Below are positions 1-6,504 of a DNA stretch of 13,899 nucleotides, in pieces. Source of the DNA: Bacteroidia bacterium (GTDB lineage: Bacteria > Bacteroidota > Bacteroidia > Chitinophagales > Saprospiraceae); assembly GCA_030431945.1 (NCBI GenBank), contig JAUIIF010000049.1, positions 1 to 13,899 on the forward strand, given 5' to 3'. Position numbers and translations under genes: made by a program. How positions within the stretch are numbered: position 1 is the first letter of the stretch; every line of letters starts with the position of its first letter. The notes beneath the pieces were generated by a model. That model had not been told where the DNA came from and ran no database searches. It saw only the letters and a program-made list of their open reading frames with translations.

Positions 1-908
1 TCCAGTGCCGCTTCGGCAGTTTCGAGGTCCTGGTGATAATGAGCAGCTAAAAGCGCGTGCTCAAGGTGGAAATTGCTGTGGGTGCCGGCAGGGTAGACGT
101 TCAGGCGTTCCATGATGGAAGCATAGCGTGCCGTTGCTTCGGCGACGTTCCCGGCGGCAAGCTGCTGCAGGTAGCGGTAGTAGTCCATGGTGGCCCGCTG
201 TTGGGCAGGTACTTTTTCGTCGTTTGCCACCCGTTCCATCAGTTCCGTAGGCAGCGTTGCGTAGGGCGCCCCTGCCCGCAAATGGGCGAGGGCCTGCAGG
301 CTGGCCAGGTCGGCAATAGCCGTAGGCCCGTTGCGCAGGAACGTAAGGGTACGCATCCCGTCACTGGCGAACCCGCCGACCCGGGAAGGTAGGATGGTCG
401 CCAGAAAAATGACGCCGGAAAACAGGGCGATAACTATCAGTAAATAATAGCCGAAGGCCGGCGGTGCCAGGAGGAAGCTTGCTCCCCAGGCAATCAGGGC
501 CAGGAGCAGGGAGGCTAGTGGTCCGCCCAGTACGAACCAGGTAAATCGCTGGCGTAGCCGTTCTTTACCTTCCGGGATCATGATGGCAATGCCTCCGGCG
601 AGGTTCAGGCTTGTATTCCATTTGAATTGTATCCGCCCGTCCTGATCGGGCCGCCAGGAAAAAGGGCCGATCGTCAGGCCGTAAAATGAGAAATCCTGCC
701 AGCGGCCGGCAGCGACGTGACCCAGTTCATGGATGCCGACTACCACAAAGTAAAGCAAGGGCAGCAAAAGAATCAGGTAAAAGCCGTAGCCTTCCGGAAG
801 TAGTGCAGGAGCAGCTGCTGGTCGGTCACCCATGACCAGGCGGGCACCGAGGTAGCCCACCAGAACACCTGCTGCCAAAAGGAATAGGAAACTGATCATG
901 TTCTTCAT
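1..908 (-). CDS. M50 (site-2-protease-like) membrane metallopeptidase, 3' end outside the window
   Basis: Reading leftwards from the ATG at 906-908, the frame is open for 302 codons to the window edge. The protein begins with a hydrophobic segment (about residues 4-26). A second membrane helix (about 42-60) runs straight into the zinc-binding motif HELGH at residues 60-64. A GGP turn at 128-130 opens another hydrophobic stretch, and a further helix (about 153-172) is followed by SDG at 182-184, in the position of the third zinc ligand (NxxPxxxxDG-type motif) of M50 proteases. This is the expected M50 order, so an intramembrane zinc protease is well supported; the substrate is unknown. After residue 195 the chain becomes soluble, helical and TPR-like. 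No neighbour on this strand is visible. It diverges from the GNAT-like gene. No SD sequence is evident; TTACTTTACC lies just before the ATG. Confidence 0.85.
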   Translation of the reverse strand, partial: MKNMISFLFLLAAGVLVGYLGARLVMGDRPAAAPALLPEGYGFYLILLLPLLYFVVVGIHELGHVAAGRWQDFSFYGLTIGPFSWRPDQDGRIQFKWNTSLNLAGGIAIMIPEGKERLRQRFTWFVLGGPLASLLLALIAWGASFLLAPPAFGYYLLIVIALFSGVIFLATILPSRVGGFASDGMRTLTFLRNGPTAIADLASLQALAHLRAGAPYATLPTELMERVANDEKVPAQQRATMDYYRYLQQLAAGNVAEATARYASIMERLNVYPAGTHSNFHLEHALLAAHYHQDLETAEAAL

Positions 909-986
909 ACCGGTAAAGTAAGTGCTGCGTTTCTTAGTCAGCGACTGAAATCGACGAATACCTGCAGTTAGTTCCCGAAAACCTGC

Positions 987-1006
987 TTTGCACCTGCGTG
1001 CGCGCC
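987..1006 (+). promoter_or_regulatory. Copy A of dispersed GC-rich intergenic motif, upstream of the GNAT-like gene
   Basis: TTTGCACCTGCGTGCGCGCC, with the 17-bp core GCACCTGCGTGCGCGCC at 990-1006. The core matches four other copies in this window with at most two differences. It lies about 90 bp before the ATG at 1098 and is oriented with that gene. The TTTG at its left edge could be the end of a Bacteroidota -7 box (TAnnTTTG), which would put the core around the transcription start; that reading is inference. Confidence 0.6.
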
Positions 1007-1097
1007 TGGCCCGGAACAGAAAGTGGCGAACCTATTGAACGAAGCACTGCTTTTCACCATTCACACATCTTTACTCGTCATCTACCCTCCTAATACT

Positions 1098-1922
1098 ATG
1101 GATCTCCGTTTTATCCCCCAGGAAGAAATCGATAAGCAGCTTTACAATAGTTGTGTCCACTTTGCAACGAATGGTAGTATTTATGGATACGACTGGTTCC
1201 TGAACGCTACTGCCCGGGAGTGGGACGTGCTGGTGGAAGTGGAAGACGAGAGCTGGGTAAGTGTAATGCCGCTGCCTGGCGTGAAAAGCTGGTGGGGGCG
1301 CCTGAAACTGGAGCAACCCCGGTTGGTACCGGAACTGGCGGTGTACACCGTTCGTTCGCTGAGCCCCAAACGGATTCAGCGTTTCTGGGAGGCCATCCCC
1401 GCAGAATACCGCGGAGGGTCCCTTACGGTGGAGCCGGCTTCCGTTCCGGAAGCGCCGGGGCGGTTTACGGTACAGCAAGCCGAGGGGTCAGCCCTGATCC
1501 TCAACCAGCCCTACCCTGAAATTATTGGCGATTTCTCACCCGCTTACCACGAAGGATTGATCAAAGCCGAGGCCGCCGGCCTGCGGCCGGCCCCCAGCTT
1601 TAAGCCCGAGCGTCTGGCCGATTTCTGGCTGCAGGTAAACGGTGCCTCCGCCGCGAACGAGTGGACTTACCACGCCATGCAACGACTAATGTACCAGGTG
1701 TTGCACCGCAGCTGGGGAGGCACGCACGCCATCGTTAATCCGGCAGGGGAACTGCAGGCCATGACCTTCATCGTCTACAGCCACTCCAGAATTTTCCCCC
1801 TGTTTACGGTAGAAAGTGCTGCCGGCAGCACGGTAGGCGCGCTTACTTACCTGTGGGATAACCTGCTGAAAACACACGCAGAGAAAAATCTGAAAATCAA
1901 GCGCGAGGACATCGGTTTCTAA
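1098..1922 (+). CDS. Conserved Bacteroidota protein with GNAT/FemAB-like fold, function unknown
   Basis: The product is 274 aa from the ATG at 1098. The frame is open further up (to 1023), but the upstream residues are non-conserved in character and the protein clearly begins with MDLRFIPQEEIDKQLYN. The N-terminal pattern (an Asp/Lys-rich start, then SIYGYDWFLNA, then WDVLVE, then VMPLP and a later QPRLV) is one I recognise from a widespread Bacteroidota family usually annotated hypothetical or GNAT-like, where the matching stretches read YxxxWYLD, WxALV and MPLxxxxK. There is no signal peptide or membrane segment, so it is probably cytoplasmic. An acyltransferase role is inferred from fold only; I see no definitive acetyl-CoA loop. 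It is a single-gene unit: motif copy A lies upstream, a weak hairpin just downstream, and pyk starts 284 bp later. Confidence 0.75.
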   Translation: MDLRFIPQEEIDKQLYNSCVHFATNGSIYGYDWFLNATAREWDVLVEVEDESWVSVMPLPGVKSWWGRLKLEQPRLVPELAVYTVRSLSPKRIQRFWEAIPAEYRGGSLTVEPASVPEAPGRFTVQQAEGSALILNQPYPEIIGDFSPAYHEGLIKAEAAGLRPAPSFKPERLADFWLQVNGASAANEWTYHAMQRLMYQVLHRSWGGTHAIVNPAGELQAMTFIVYSHSRIFPLFTVESAAGSTVGALTYLWDNLLKTHAEKNLKIKREDIGF

Positions 1923-1926
1923 AGGG

Positions 1927-1949
1927 AGTACTATCCGGCCGGGAGTGCT
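1927..1949 (+). terminator. Weak hairpin just after the GNAT-like gene
   Basis: AGTACT (1927-1932) can pair with AGTGCT (1944-1949), with one U-G wobble in RNA, around an 11-nt loop that contains the palindrome CCGGCCGG. It begins 5 bp after the stop codon. There is no T-tract, so a termination role is only a guess. Confidence 0.3.
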
Positions 1950-2110
1950 TACCGGTTTAGCAGATTCATGGATTAATAATTATCTTGAGTCCTGGCCCCG
2001 TAACCTGGAAAACAGGATGCCTGCGTGCAGGGGAAGGTGAGCGCAGTAATCAGGTAAGCGGAGGACGTTTCCCGCAGTATTTTTCACTCCCGCAAGAAAC
2101 AGCAGGCAAA

Positions 2111-2153
2111 ATGAATGCTTGTCATTCGTAATAAAGCGAAAGGATGAATGCTT
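2111..2153 (+). promoter_or_regulatory. Pair of 10-bp direct repeats upstream of pyk (candidate operator)
   Basis: ATGAATGCTT occurs at 2111-2120 and again at 2144-2153, 33 bp apart start to start, close to three helical turns. The first copy is also part of an inverted repeat, GAATG (2113-2117) with CATTC (2122-2126). The second copy ends just before TACCTTCG at 2161-2168, a possible degenerate -7 box (consensus TAnnTTTG) about 40 bp before the pyk ATG. The placement suits a regulator-binding site, but no regulator can be named. The rest of the 1923-2206 gap holds no gene I can support. Confidence 0.3.
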
Positions 2154-2206
2154 AAAAGCGTACCTTCGTCGTATTATTGTAATTTCTACACTATCCCCCC
2201 GCGAAG

Positions 2207-3640
2207 ATGAAGATTACCGACCATCAGAATACGAAGATTGTTGCCACCGTCGGCCCCGCCTGTAGCTCCTACGAAGGCCTGAAGAGCCTGATCCTGGCCG
2301 GCGTAAATGTTTTTCGCCTCAACTTCAGCCACGGCTCCCATGATGTGCATGGTGGGACCATCGAAAAAATCATCCGCCTCAACGAAGAGTTGAATACCCA
2401 CGTGAGCATCCTGGCAGATTTGCAAGGGCCGAAGTTGCGCGTGGGCAAGATGGAAGGCGAGGGCCTGCCGGTGGAAGAAGGACAAATCGTCACCTTTACC
2501 AATACCGAGTGCATCGGTACCGCCGAGCGCATTTACATGAGCTACCCGCAGTTCGCCCAGGATGTAACGGTAGGGGAGCGCGTGCTGGTCGATGACGGTA
2601 CGTTGGTTTTCGAAGTCGTAGAAACCAACGGTACGGATACGGTCAGGCTGAAAACCCTCTTCGGAGGCGTCCTGAAATCAAACAAGGGGGTGAACCTGCC
2701 CAATACGAAAATCAGCCTGCCCAGCCTTACCGAAAAGGACCTGGAAGACCTGGAGTACATCCTCACCCAGCCGGTGAACTGGATTGCACTCAGCTTCGTG
2801 CGCTACGCCAAAGACCTGAAAGACCTGCGCAAGCGGATCGATGCCGTTGGGCACCCCGCTAAGATTATCTCCAAGATCGAAAAGCCGGAAGCTATCGAGA
2901 ACCTGGACAAAATCATCAAGCACTCCAACGCCATCATGGTCGCCCGGGGCGACCTGGGCATCGAGGTGCCGATGGAGCGCCTGCCCATTATTCAGAAAGA
3001 GATCATCCGCAAGTGTATCCAGCGGGCCCGCCCCGTCATCGTGGCAACGCAGATGATGGATTCCATGATCAATAACCCCGGCCCGACCCGCGCAGAAGTA
3101 ACCGACGTAGCCAACGCCGTGCTGGATGGCACGGACGCCGTTATGCTCTCCGGTGAAACGTCCGTAGGGCGCCACCCTGCACTTGTCGTTAAGGCCATGA
3201 ATGCCATCATCGCAGAAGCAGAAAAGATTTACGAGATCGGAATCAAACGGCCCAAGGCAAACGAAAAAAGCGGCACTTTCGTCAGTGATGTTGTTTGTTC
3301 CGCGGCCTCCTGGGCCGCCCAGAACGTAGGTGCCCGGGGGATTGTAGGAATGACGCGCTCCGGCTACACGGCCTTCAAGCTTTCCAGCTTCCGGCCTAAG
3401 TCCAAGATCTACATTTTCAGCGACCTGCGCCACATGCTCGATACCCTGAGCCTCTGCTGGGGCGTCCGCTGTTACCACTACGACAACTTTACGAGCACGG
3501 ACCAAACGGTGGAAGACGTGGTAAACATCCTGAAGGAAAACGGCCACGTTGTACCGGGTGACATGATCGTCAACACCGGCTCCATGCCCCTGGATAAGCA
3601 GCGCCGGACGAATATGATGAAAATAACGATTGTAGAGTAG
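2207..3640 (+). CDS. pyk: Pyruvate kinase, K+-independent type by signature
   Basis: The product is 477 aa, normal for a bacterial enzyme. It converts phosphoenolpyruvate and ADP to pyruvate and ATP, the last step of glycolysis, in the cytoplasm. The A domain starts with TKIVATVGPA; R37, N39 and S41 of FRLNFSHG form the active-site/cation loop. The B domain follows (about 72-174). Catalytic K223 and E225 lie in ISKIEKPEA, the metal-ligand D249 in VARGDLG, and T281 in VATQMMDSM, followed by the highly conserved stretch through GTDAVMLSGET (308-318). A C-terminal domain of about 130 residues ends in MKITIVE. The loop at 71-80 reads DLQGPKLRVG: the residues equivalent to muscle-enzyme T113, K114, E117 and T120 are L72, Q73, K76 and V79, the set described for potassium-independent enzymes. 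The ATG at 2207 is the only sensible start. It is probably a single-gene unit. Confidence 0.98.
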   Translation: MKITDHQNTKIVATVGPACSSYEGLKSLILAGVNVFRLNFSHGSHDVHGGTIEKIIRLNEELNTHVSILADLQGPKLRVGKMEGEGLPVEEGQIVTFTNTECIGTAERIYMSYPQFAQDVTVGERVLVDDGTLVFEVVETNGTDTVRLKTLFGGVLKSNKGVNLPNTKISLPSLTEKDLEDLEYILTQPVNWIALSFVRYAKDLKDLRKRIDAVGHPAKIISKIEKPEAIENLDKIIKHSNAIMVARGDLGIEVPMERLPIIQKEIIRKCIQRARPVIVATQMMDSMINNPGPTRAEVTDVANAVLDGTDAVMLSGETSVGRHPALVVKAMNAIIAEAEKIYEIGIKRPKANEKSGTFVSDVVCSAASWAAQNVGARGIVGMTRSGYTAFKLSSFRPKSKIYIFSDLRHMLDTLSLCWGVRCYHYDNFTSTDQTVEDVVNILKENGHVVPGDMIVNTGSMPLDKQRRTNMMKITIVE

Positions 3641-3677
3641 GGCACTGGTTGCCCCAGCCACATCGATCAGGGAAATT

Positions 3678-3714
3678 GCCAGCTCGCCCGCCCGAACCCG
3701 GAGGACGAGCTGGC
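3678..3714 (+). terminator. Long imperfect hairpin downstream of pyk
   Basis: GCCAGCTCG (3678-3686) pairs perfectly with CGAGCTGGC (3706-3714). Inside this, CC/GG pairs continue on both sides of single mismatches, giving 13 pairs in 15-nt arms around the loop CGAACCC. It lies 38 bp after the pyk stop. An overlapping alternative hairpin (GGAGG 3700-3704 plus CGAG 3706-3709, pairing with CTCG 3714-3717 and CCTCC 3718-3722) would exclude it. There is no T-run. The 3641-3989 gap otherwise contains a small GGGCA/TGCCC hairpin directly after the stop (3640-3654) and motif copy C. I see no gene in it. Confidence 0.4.
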
Positions 3715-3804
3715 TCGCCTCCTTAAGGAACAGGTCGTAAACCACTCCGGCATAGGTATAACCCCGCACTGCTTGTCTGCGTGTGCCCGCCGCACTATTG
3801 AAAA

Positions 3805-3821
3805 GGCGCGGACGCAGGTGC
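3805..3821 (-). promoter_or_regulatory. Copy C of dispersed GC-rich motif, pointing towards pyk (antisense)
   Basis: Read on the minus strand this is GCACCTGCGTCCGCGCC, one mismatch from copy A and one from copy B. Unlike the other strong copies it does not point into a gene I can recognise. To its left on the minus strand lies only the gap after pyk, then pyk in antisense. A second, partial TTGCACC lies at about 3831-3837 on the same strand. Confidence 0.5.
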
Positions 3822-3989
3822 GGAAATAAGGTGCAACGGCAGGGGGAGAGAAGGTATAGGTAAGGGGACAGGTTCGCGCTGGCGCCCCCCTGGTATTTCC
3901 GGGCGCACGCCTACTTCTTCTTCATCCGGTACAACGTATCCGCCCACCGTGCGTTGTTAGTAGGTATCCCAATCAAATTCCGTTCGCCC

Positions 3990-5537
3990 ATGCGCAACGC
4001 CGTACTCCTTCTCGCGTTTCTGCTTACCCTTTCCCTCCATGCACAACCGGGGGCGGTCACCGAGGCATCGATTAAAAAAGAAACCCGTTTCATCGAAGCC
4101 AAGCGGGAAGCCCTGCTCGGGAAGACCGAGAAGGCCATCGGAATGTTTAAGGAGCTGGTGGCAGAAGTGCCGGAAATGGACGCCGCTCAGTTTGAACTCG
4201 GTCGCTTACAGTTCGCAGCCGGAGATACCGAAGCGGCCATCGATGCCCTGCGGAAGGCTTATGCCCAACGGCCGAGTGAGGTCTACGCAGCCTTCCTGGC
4301 AGAATTGTACCAGGCCAGCGGCCGGCACGGTGAAGGAGCAGACTTATTTGCCGAACTGCTGAAACGCGATCCGGATAATGAAACCTATTACCTGGAGCAG
4401 GCTGCTTTTCAGGTGCGCGCCCAGGACATCAAGGGCGCGATTGCGACTTACAACCAATTGGAAAACCGCATCGGCGTTAACCTCGAACTGGCCCGGCACA
4501 AGCACGCGCTTTACCTGGGGCAGGGAGACGTGAAACGGGCGGAAAAGGAGCTGACGGCCCTGGTGGAGTCGCGGCCGGAACAACTGCAGTACCAGCACAT
4601 GCTCGCCGGCTTCTACACCAGCCAGGGAGACGAGGCGAAAGCCCGCCGGGTGTACGAAGAAATTCTCCGTCAGCAACCAGCCGACGTGAAAGCGCAACTG
4701 GCGCTGCAGGATGTCAGCCCCGCCAAGCCAACGGCCGGCGGTGATGCCGAGTTGCTGGCCTTACTGGGCCGGACGGACGTAGACATCAACCTGAAAGTAG
4801 GGAAGTTGCTGCCGCTGGTCAATCAGTTGGCGCGCACGCAGGATGCAGCGCAGGGACAACGAGCCGTAGCCCTGGCCGCTGAATTGCGGCGTGTCCACCC
4901 GGACGAAGCCAAGGCCGCTGCCATCCAGGGAGACATCTTTTTCCACACGGGCCAGTTGGCCAGGGCTGCCGAAGCCTATGCCGCCACCCTGGAACTCGAT
5001 GATTCCGTCTACCCGGTCTGGGAACAACTGCTGGGTACGTTGTACCTCGACAACCAGACGGTAAAACTCCGCCAGTACGCCGAAGAAGCGCTGGAGGTGT
5101 ACCCCAACCGCCCCGCCGTCTACGTGCACTACGCCCTGGGGGAAGCCCTGCGCGCTGATTTTGAAGAGGCAGGTTCGCTGCTGGACCAGGCCCGCATCAT
5201 GGTAAGCAGCCAGCCCGATGCCCTGGCGGCCTTAAGCGAATTCAACACCGCCATCAGTGCGCTCAAAGAAGGAAGTAACACCACAGCTGTTAACCCTGCC
5301 AAACTTCCGGGTGGCCCCGCTGGCCCGCTGGCCTTCCTGCTGGCGAATATGGACAATGCGGCGGCATTACTCGCGTACGATACCCCCGAAAATACCAATG
5401 CGCTCTTCCTGGAGTTCCTGGGTGATGCCCACGCAGAAAACGGCGACAAAGCTGCGGCGGCGGCGGCGTACGCCCGCGCCAAAGCCGCCGGTAGTAAATC
5501 CTCCACCCTGCGCAGCAAATCGGCTAAGGTGCAATAA
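3990..5537 (+). CDS. Exported tetratricopeptide-repeat protein
   Basis: The product is 515 aa from the ATG at 3990, which opens a clean signal peptide (residues 1-19, ending HAQ). The in-frame codon at 3954 would put a charged, non-signal stretch in front and is rejected. The mature protein is almost entirely helical. TPR-type units with the Ala/Gly spacing typical of the repeat (e.g. AAQFELGRLQFAAGDTEAAI) fill roughly residues 30-260. A linker rich in Pro, Thr and Gly follows, then more repeats (about 300-430), a short low-complexity segment and a final TPR-like pair near 470-505. No catalytic motif is seen, so it probably acts as a periplasmic or envelope scaffold. A DUF4292 lipoprotein gene follows 100 bp downstream on the same strand. 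I recall this TPR/DUF4292 pair as common in Bacteroidota, often with dut and an M23 peptidase, neither of which is here. Confidence 0.85.
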   Translation: MRNAVLLLAFLLTLSLHAQPGAVTEASIKKETRFIEAKREALLGKTEKAIGMFKELVAEVPEMDAAQFELGRLQFAAGDTEAAIDALRKAYAQRPSEVYAAFLAELYQASGRHGEGADLFAELLKRDPDNETYYLEQAAFQVRAQDIKGAIATYNQLENRIGVNLELARHKHALYLGQGDVKRAEKELTALVESRPEQLQYQHMLAGFYTSQGDEAKARRVYEEILRQQPADVKAQLALQDVSPAKPTAGGDAELLALLGRTDVDINLKVGKLLPLVNQLARTQDAAQGQRAVALAAELRRVHPDEAKAAAIQGDIFFHTGQLARAAEAYAATLELDDSVYPVWEQLLGTLYLDNQTVKLRQYAEEALEVYPNRPAVYVHYALGEALRADFEEAGSLLDQARIMVSSQPDALAALSEFNTAISALKEGSNTTAVNPAKLPGGPAGPLAFLLANMDNAAALLAYDTPENTNALFLEFLGDAHAENGDKAAAAAAYARAKAAGSKSSTLRSKSAKVQ

Positions 5538-5539
5538 TA

Positions 5540-5558
5540 GATGCTCCTGACGGGCATC
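5540..5558 (+). terminator. Small hairpin after the TPR gene
   Basis: GATGC (5540-5544) pairs with GCATC (5554-5558), and CC/GG pairs inside it after a bulged T, leaving the loop TGAC. It begins two bases after the stop codon of the TPR gene and precedes motif copy B, so it would separate the two genes. There is no T-run. Confidence 0.25.
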
Positions 5559-5599
5559 ATCGCTGCAGCAGCCGATCTGCTTCAGCACCATAAACTCTC

Positions 5600-5619
5600 T
5601 TTGCACCCGCGTCCGCGCC
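5600..5619 (+). promoter_or_regulatory. Copy B of dispersed GC-rich motif, immediately upstream of the DUF4292 gene
   Basis: TTTGCACCCGCGTCCGCGCC, with its core at 5603-5619. It ends only 18 bp before the ATG at 5638 and points into that gene. If TTTG is the end of a -7 box, the transcript would start within or just after the motif and carry a very short leader. Its presence between the TPR and DUF4292 genes suggests the second gene has its own promoter. Confidence 0.6.
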
Positions 5620-5637
5620 CTCTAAATTAATGTTGCT

Positions 5638-6399
5638 ATGCGTCTGTTATTTATCCTCGCCTTATCTGCTCTCTTCCTCGCTGCTGCCTGCAACAAAAAG
5701 GTTGTCGGGGGGGCGGACGGTGCGGACGGGGTTACCCGGGCCAGCAAGGCCGCTCAGGTAGTCAAAGGGCTGGAGGCAAATCGCTTCGAGACAGAGTACC
5801 TGGAAGGCCGGGCCAACGTCAAGCTGGAAAGCCGCGACCTGAACATCGGGGGAACCGCCACTATTCGGTTGGAAAAAGATAAGGCGATCTGGATGAGTGT
5901 CAAAAAATTCGGCTTCGAAGGTGCCCGTGCCCTGATCCGGCCGGATTCTTTCTTCGTACTCAATCGCCTGAACGGTGACTACACCGCTGAACCCCTCAGC
6001 TATCTTGAGCAGAAGTACAAAATTCCGGCGCGTTTTGACCTTCTGCAGGAAATCGTTCTGGGAAACGCCGTCTTCTTTTCCCGCGACCTGCAACTCGCTA
6101 CGGAAGGGGAAACCTACACGCTGACCGGGCAAGACCGCCGCTTTGCCACCCAGCACGTGGTGGATGGCCGGGGGTTCAAGCTGCTGGAAATGCAACTGAA
6201 AGAGTTGGCACAAAACCGCACCCTGGCCATCAGTAATGCTGACTTCCGACCGGCGGAAACCAAGGAAAATGATCCTGACTTTGCCCACCAACGCACCGTC
6301 AATATTGACGCAGAAGCTACTGGTCCGGCCAAACTGGAACTCACCTTTACCCGGCTTTCTTTTGCCGGGCCGCTTTCCATGCCCTTCAATCGGCGGTAA
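5638..6399 (+). CDS. DUF4292-type lipoprotein (LolB-like fold suspected)
   Basis: The product is 253 aa. The signal peptide ends in a lipobox, AAAC, with the lipidated Cys at residue 18. The residues after the Cys are NKKVVGG, with no acidic patch of the kind used as a surface-export signal in Bacteroidota, so the mature lipoprotein is more likely to face the periplasm (inference). The body has the family pattern I associate with DUF4292: a Gly-rich strand NIGGTATIRLEKD, then IWMSVKKFGFEGARALIRPDS, then VLNRLNGDY, a central YLEQKYKIP, and a C-terminal beta-rich half ending PLSMPFNRR. The strand pattern recalls LolA/LolB-type lipoprotein carriers. That is a fold-level impression, not proof. 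It sits 100 bp after the TPR gene with motif copy B between. Downstream it converges with the efflux adaptor across a large inverted repeat. Confidence 0.8.
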   Translation: MRLLFILALSALFLAAACNKKVVGGADGADGVTRASKAAQVVKGLEANRFETEYLEGRANVKLESRDLNIGGTATIRLEKDKAIWMSVKKFGFEGARALIRPDSFFVLNRLNGDYTAEPLSYLEQKYKIPARFDLLQEIVLGNAVFFSRDLQLATEGETYTLTGQDRRFATQHVVDGRGFKLLEMQLKELAQNRTLAISNADFRPAETKENDPDFAHQRTVNIDAEATGPAKLELTFTRLSFAGPLSMPFNRR

Positions 6400-6406
6400 G
6401 CAGCTG

Positions 6407-6462
6407 GGGCGGATGGAAGTTGGGGTCCGCAACGGACGAACCTGCCCAACTACCACCCGCCC
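6407..6462. terminator. Large nested inverted repeat between convergent genes (candidate bidirectional terminator)
   Basis: The arms 6407-6424 and 6445-6462 pair at 16 of 18 positions: GGGCGG/CCGCCC, TGG/CCA and AGTTGGG/CCCAACT, separated by two single mismatches. The 20-nt space between the arms holds a further perfect hairpin, GTCCG-CAA-CGGAC (6425-6437), stacked directly on the inner end. It sits between the stops of DUF4292 (6399) and the adaptor (6505), so it can fold in both transcripts. There is no T-tract on either strand. Transcription termination or 3'-end protection is inferred from position. Confidence 0.6.
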
Positions 6463-6504
6463 GGAAAGATGCCGTGGATTACACCCCTTGAGCCAGACCG
6501 GCTA

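Noticed and set aside
57..392. Open frame opposite the M50 protease tail
   Set aside because: No family features. The minus-strand frame runs unbroken from an ATG with M50 motifs.
1023..1097. Upstream in-frame extension of the GNAT-like gene
   Set aside because: The added residues do not look like the family N-terminus, and the ATG at 1098 starts exactly where the family pattern begins.
2018..2033. CCTGCGTGCAGG upstream of pyk, resembling the middle of the dispersed motif
   Set aside because: It shares only nine bases with copy A and lacks both GCACC and the CGCGCC end, so it is not counted as a copy.
2678..3769. 363-codon open frame antisense to pyk
   Set aside because: It lies almost wholly opposite a clearly genuine pyruvate kinase, and its composition is what GC-rich codons give in antisense. 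Only the possible transcript from motif C is kept as a finding.
5453..5471. Run of GCG-type triplets encoding an alanine stretch
   Set aside because: A short coding low-complexity run near the end of the TPR gene. Helical alanine-rich sequence is common there, and five or six triplets are not a notable repeat array.
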